Source: Bacillus sp. SORGH_AS_0510
Lineage (GTDB): Bacteria; Bacillota; Bacilli; Bacillales; Cytobacillaceae
Reading direction: 5' to 3'
DNA: 64,000 nt
NCBI RefSeq assembly: GCF_030818775.1
Contig: NZ_JAUTAU010000001.1
Location: 2,484,001 to 2,548,000, forward strand
Part shown: positions 61,932-64,000 of the stretch, one piece after another
Layout of the letters: each line of letters begins with the position of its first letter
Position numbering within the stretch: the stretch's first letter is position 1
The notes under the pieces: generated by a model
The model's input: the letters and a program-made list of their open reading frames with translations, nothing else
The model's database searches: none
Told to the model about the DNA's origin: nothing
Position numbers and translations under genes: made by a program

Positions 61932-62458
61932 TGTACTGGCATATATTTTGGTCATTTTTTATTGCAAATTTATTAGGGTATGGTGGGGGGCCAGCTACTA
62001 TCCCACTGATTCAAAATGAAGTAGTAAATCACTATCAATGGATGACGTTATCAGAGTTTGGCGATATTTTAGCTATAGCAAATGCCTTGCCAGGTCCGAT
62101 AGCAACAAAAATGGGCGGATATATAGGTTTTCAGCTTGGAGGCGTTCTAGGGGCAATTATTGCACTTATTGCAACGGTTCTACCTTCAGCACTCGCGGTC
62201 ATTTTATTATTTAAATTTGTAAATCTGTTTAAAGGGTCACCGAAAGTAACATTAATGACAAGATCAGTACAGCCTATTATCGCGATCTTACTTGCCATAA
62301 TGGCTTATCAGTTCTTTTTATCAGCCTTTGAAAAAAGCGGAATATTGCATTTAATTCTATTGGCTGGGGCTAGCTACGTTACGTTAATGAGGTTCAAGAT
62401 TCACCCCTCCCTGGTAATTATTTGTGCATTGGTTTACGGTGGAGTCTTCCTTTCGTAG
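61928..62458 (+). CDS. Chromate-transporter family protein, second half
   Basis: A 176-residue CHR-domain protein homologous to its neighbour. LLGYGGGPATIPLIQNEVV (about 16-34) and NALPGPIATKMGGYIGFQLGG (core ALPGPIATKMGGYIGF, about 56-71) repeat the same motifs. The ATG at 61928 overlaps the upstream stop by four bases, so the two are made together and probably form a heteromer. Its presence in a carbon-catabolic island, with no chromate-resistance regulator, argues for a metabolite anion rather than chromate. Confidence 0.87.
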   Translation: MMYWHIFWSFFIANLLGYGGGPATIPLIQNEVVNHYQWMTLSEFGDILAIANALPGPIATKMGGYIGFQLGGVLGAIIALIATVLPSALAVILLFKFVNLFKGSPKVTLMTRSVQPIIAILLAIMAYQFFLSAFEKSGILHLILLAGASYVTLMRFKIHPSLVIICALVYGGVFLS

Positions 62459-62501
62459 GTTAATAGAATTAAAAATTTATTAAATTAAGCAGGTGAAATG
62501 A

Positions 62502-63203
62502 ATGGACTTAAGATGGGAGGAAAATAATCTATTATCGATTCGTGAGCATGCCTATATATACTTAAAGGAAATGATCCTTGAGGGTGAATTAAAAGCAGGT
62601 GATCGTCTAATAGAGAGAGAACTAGCAGGGAAACTCAATATCAGCCGTACACCAATAAGGGAAGCATTATTCCGGCTTGAGTCTCAAGGCTTTGTTAAAA
62701 CAGTACCTAGAAAAGGAGTCGTCGTTTCGAATATTTCTGAACATGAGGTAATAGAGGTATTTACTATTCTGGCATCATTAGAAGTATTGGCTGTAAAAAT
62801 GGCCGCGCAGCGAATGGACCCTGAAACTCAAAGCGAATTAGAACAAAAGATTAAAGAGCTCCGTGCATTAGAAAATCAAGCAGAAGAGGATTTTAATCTT
62901 GAACATATTCAAATGAACCGGTTAATTAATAAAGCATCTAAAAGCCCTAAATTATTCGATATTCTATCTGGACTCATAGATTATATTCATATGGCAGCAA
63001 ATATGGGGTACGAAACTCCTGGCAGAAGAAAAGAATCACTAAGAGAACATATTAATATTATGAAAGCTTTACACGATAAAGAAGCAGAACTAGCAGAATA
63101 TTTAATGAGAATTCATATAGAAAACTCAAAAAAAGCATATATCACTTATATTAAAACTATTAAAGAAAAACTAAATAAAAAAGATAAAGTGAAAAGTACT
63201 TAA
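62502..63203 (+). CDS. FadR-subfamily GntR regulator (second copy)
   Basis: A 233-residue GntR/FCD regulator, highly similar to the one at 50.1 kb. LNISRTPIREALFRLESQGF and KTVPRKGVVVSNIS are nearly identical in both (the recognition helix differs little), so they likely bind the same DNA site. The FCD domain differs more (HIQMNRLINKA), hinting at a different or related ligand. AGCAGGTGA precedes ATG 62502. It lies in the split-transporter operon and is followed by ferredoxin 2. Confidence 0.9.
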   Translation: MDLRWEENNLLSIREHAYIYLKEMILEGELKAGDRLIERELAGKLNISRTPIREALFRLESQGFVKTVPRKGVVVSNISEHEVIEVFTILASLEVLAVKMAAQRMDPETQSELEQKIKELRALENQAEEDFNLEHIQMNRLINKASKSPKLFDILSGLIDYIHMAANMGYETPGRRKESLREHINIMKALHDKEAELAEYLMRIHIENSKKAYITYIKTIKEKLNKKDKVKST

Positions 63204-63238
63204 TTGAAAAGCTGAATAATAAAGGGAGGAAATAACAA

Positions 63239-63589
63239 ATGCCTAAAATTCATTTTGTAAACAGTAATAAAAAATTAGAGGTACCAGAGTATTCAAACAT
63301 TCTACGAATGTCACTGCGTTATGAGGGTGAATTGCCAAACCGGTGTGGGGGCGGTATTTGCGGAACTTGTGTATTTAAGGCTGAGGAAGGCGTTGAATTC
63401 CTTGATAATGTAAAGGTACAGGAACGAAGAAAATTAGGTGAAGAGTGGTTAGGAAATGGGTACCGTTTAGGTTGCCAAACTTTTGTAACAAATGGGGATA
63501 TTTCTATTTCTTGGGACGAAGAAATTACAAAGCAAGTAATCAAGAAAAAACCAGAAAAAATTCAAAAAGAAGTTACTCCTGTTAAATAA
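63239..63589 (+). CDS. [2Fe-2S] ferredoxin 2
   Basis: A 116-residue plant-type ferredoxin. RCGGGICGTCVFKA (C-x4-C-x2-C, about 36-49) and LGCQTFV (about 79) hold the cluster. The C-terminus is a lysine-rich extension (KKKPEKIQKE). It is a paralogue of ferredoxin 1, with about the same layout and a shifted isoelectric character. AAAGGGAGGAAA precedes the ATG. It closes the island and may serve another partner, for example the aldehyde-producing oxidase. Confidence 0.88.
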   Translation: MPKIHFVNSNKKLEVPEYSNILRMSLRYEGELPNRCGGGICGTCVFKAEEGVEFLDNVKVQERRKLGEEWLGNGYRLGCQTFVTNGDISISWDEEITKQVIKKKPEKIQKEVTPVK

Positions 63590-63636
63590 TTAACATAAAG
63601 TGATTACCATAAAAACTAAAATTTCGGGGTGAGATT

Positions 63637-63816
63637 ATGTGGGCTTGTAATAAACATATGAAAGAAATTTTAACCTTCTTAGAAGCTCCCCATATTAGTA
63701 AAGCGTCCTACCAAATTAAATGTTCATTTTGTGAAAATCGTGCAAATGTAAAAGTTTACTATACTCACCAGCCTTTACGAATACAAAACAATCAAAAGTT
63801 GCGTTCATTAGCCTAA
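63637..63816 (+). CDS. Small Cys-rich protein, 59 residues
   Basis: A 59-residue protein starting at ATG 63637, with GGGGTGAG upstream. MWACNKH and IKCSFCENRANVKVYYTHQP contain a C-x3-H plus C-x2-C arrangement that could bind zinc. The second half looks like strands of a small zinc ribbon. The open frame, ribosome-binding site and a following terminator support it, although it is shorter than most gene callers' limits. I recall related small zinc-ribbon proteins in Bacillus but no assigned function. Confidence 0.65.
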   Translation: MWACNKHMKEILTFLEAPHISKASYQIKCSFCENRANVKVYYTHQPLRIQNNQKLRSLA

Positions 63817-63844
63817 TTTGTCATTTATCTATGTTTGTCCACTA

Positions 63845-63899
63845 AATAAATCCACAAACCTTCCAAGCCTACTGGAAGATTTGTGGATTTATTTTTATA
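63845..63899. terminator. Terminator near the right edge
   Basis: ATAAATCCACAAA and TTTGTGGATTTAT form a long stem with an inner CTTCCA/TGGAAG stem, followed by TTTT. It could end the 59-residue gene and a gene coming from the right. Confidence 0.8.
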
Positions 63900-63947
63900 T
63901 CCTCCAAGAGAAATGAATTCCTGTTTCCCCGAATTTTGTAAAAACCC

Positions 63948-64000
63948 TCAGACTTTTTTCGTGTTTTTAAGAATAAAATCGCTAAATTTCTCTTTTGGAT
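63948..64000 (-). CDS. Possible C-terminal end of a minus-strand gene
   Basis: The minus strand from 63998 to TGA 63950-63948 reads PKEKFSDFILKNTKKV, a plausible natural C-terminus, directly before the terminator at 63845-63899. Only about 16 codons are visible, so no function can be assigned. Confidence 0.3.
   Translation of the reverse strand, partial: PKEKFSDFILKNTKKV

Overview
The window is a 64 kb piece of an AT-rich, low-GC Gram-positive chromosome. Strong AGGAGG-type ribosome-binding sites, frequent TTG and GTG starts, spore genes (two SleB-type hydrolases, YyaC, a spore-coat-like glycan cluster), PstS with Pho boxes, and glutamine synthetase with a GlnR/TnrA box point to a spore-forming Bacillaceae member, possibly Neobacillus or a close relative. 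The genus is an inference from gene style, since no rRNA is present. I saw no rRNA, tRNA, CRISPR array, prophage or intact insertion sequence.

Layout. 0-8 kb: a truncated SleB/LysM hydrolase, serC, a nucleoside transporter, an AmiS/UreI channel, and a minus-strand operon of glycosyltransferase, a tandem kinase-like protein with a lysine-rich repeat tail, and a nucleotide-sugar epimerase. 8.3-16.8 kb: an amino-acid ABC transporter, a four-polypeptide flavin/iron-sulfur dehydrogenase, a DUF3870 protein, a CoA-transferase pair and a thiolase, forming a catabolic module whose substrate is probably an amino or imino acid. 17-37 kb: mostly housekeeping and accessory single genes, including an IscA/HesB-like gene interrupted by an in-frame TGA followed by a SECIS-like hairpin, a frameshifted DUF421 gene, sleB, HAD phosphatase, DUF3800, cysteine desulfurase, glnA, pstS, and two adjacent decayed genes (an O-methyltransferase and a glyoxalase-fold protein).

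37.6-44.6 kb: an IclR-regulated operon with two class-III aminotransferases, an aldehyde dehydrogenase, an M81 (MlrC-like) metallopeptidase and an acetyltransferase. It probably degrades an amine or amino acid released by the M81 enzyme. 44.7-50 kb: single genes (FAD monooxygenase, methyltransferase, FMN reductase, aldo/keto reductase, guanylate-kinase-like protein, YyaC). 50-63.6 kb: a second catabolic island bounded by two paralogous FadR-type GntR regulators. It holds an aspartate-dehydrogenase-like protein, two membrane transporters, a ProC-like reductase, two [2Fe-2S] ferredoxins, a creatininase-family amidohydrolase, a TenA/PqqC-fold probable diiron oxidase, an aldehyde dehydrogenase, a GlcG/HbpS protein and a split chromate-type transporter. 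Nine intergenic copies of a site close to TTGGTATACAAAATA lie before most of its transcription units and tie it together as one regulon.

The most unusual observations are the candidate selenoprotein at 17.05-17.36 kb, the GTATAC-box regulon with its ferredoxin/diiron-oxidase set, the tandem kinase-like protein carrying a twelve-unit lysine-rich hexapeptide tail, and several genes whose best ribosome-binding site points to a CTG, ATT or ATA start. All functions are read from sequence and recalled family features. No database search was run.
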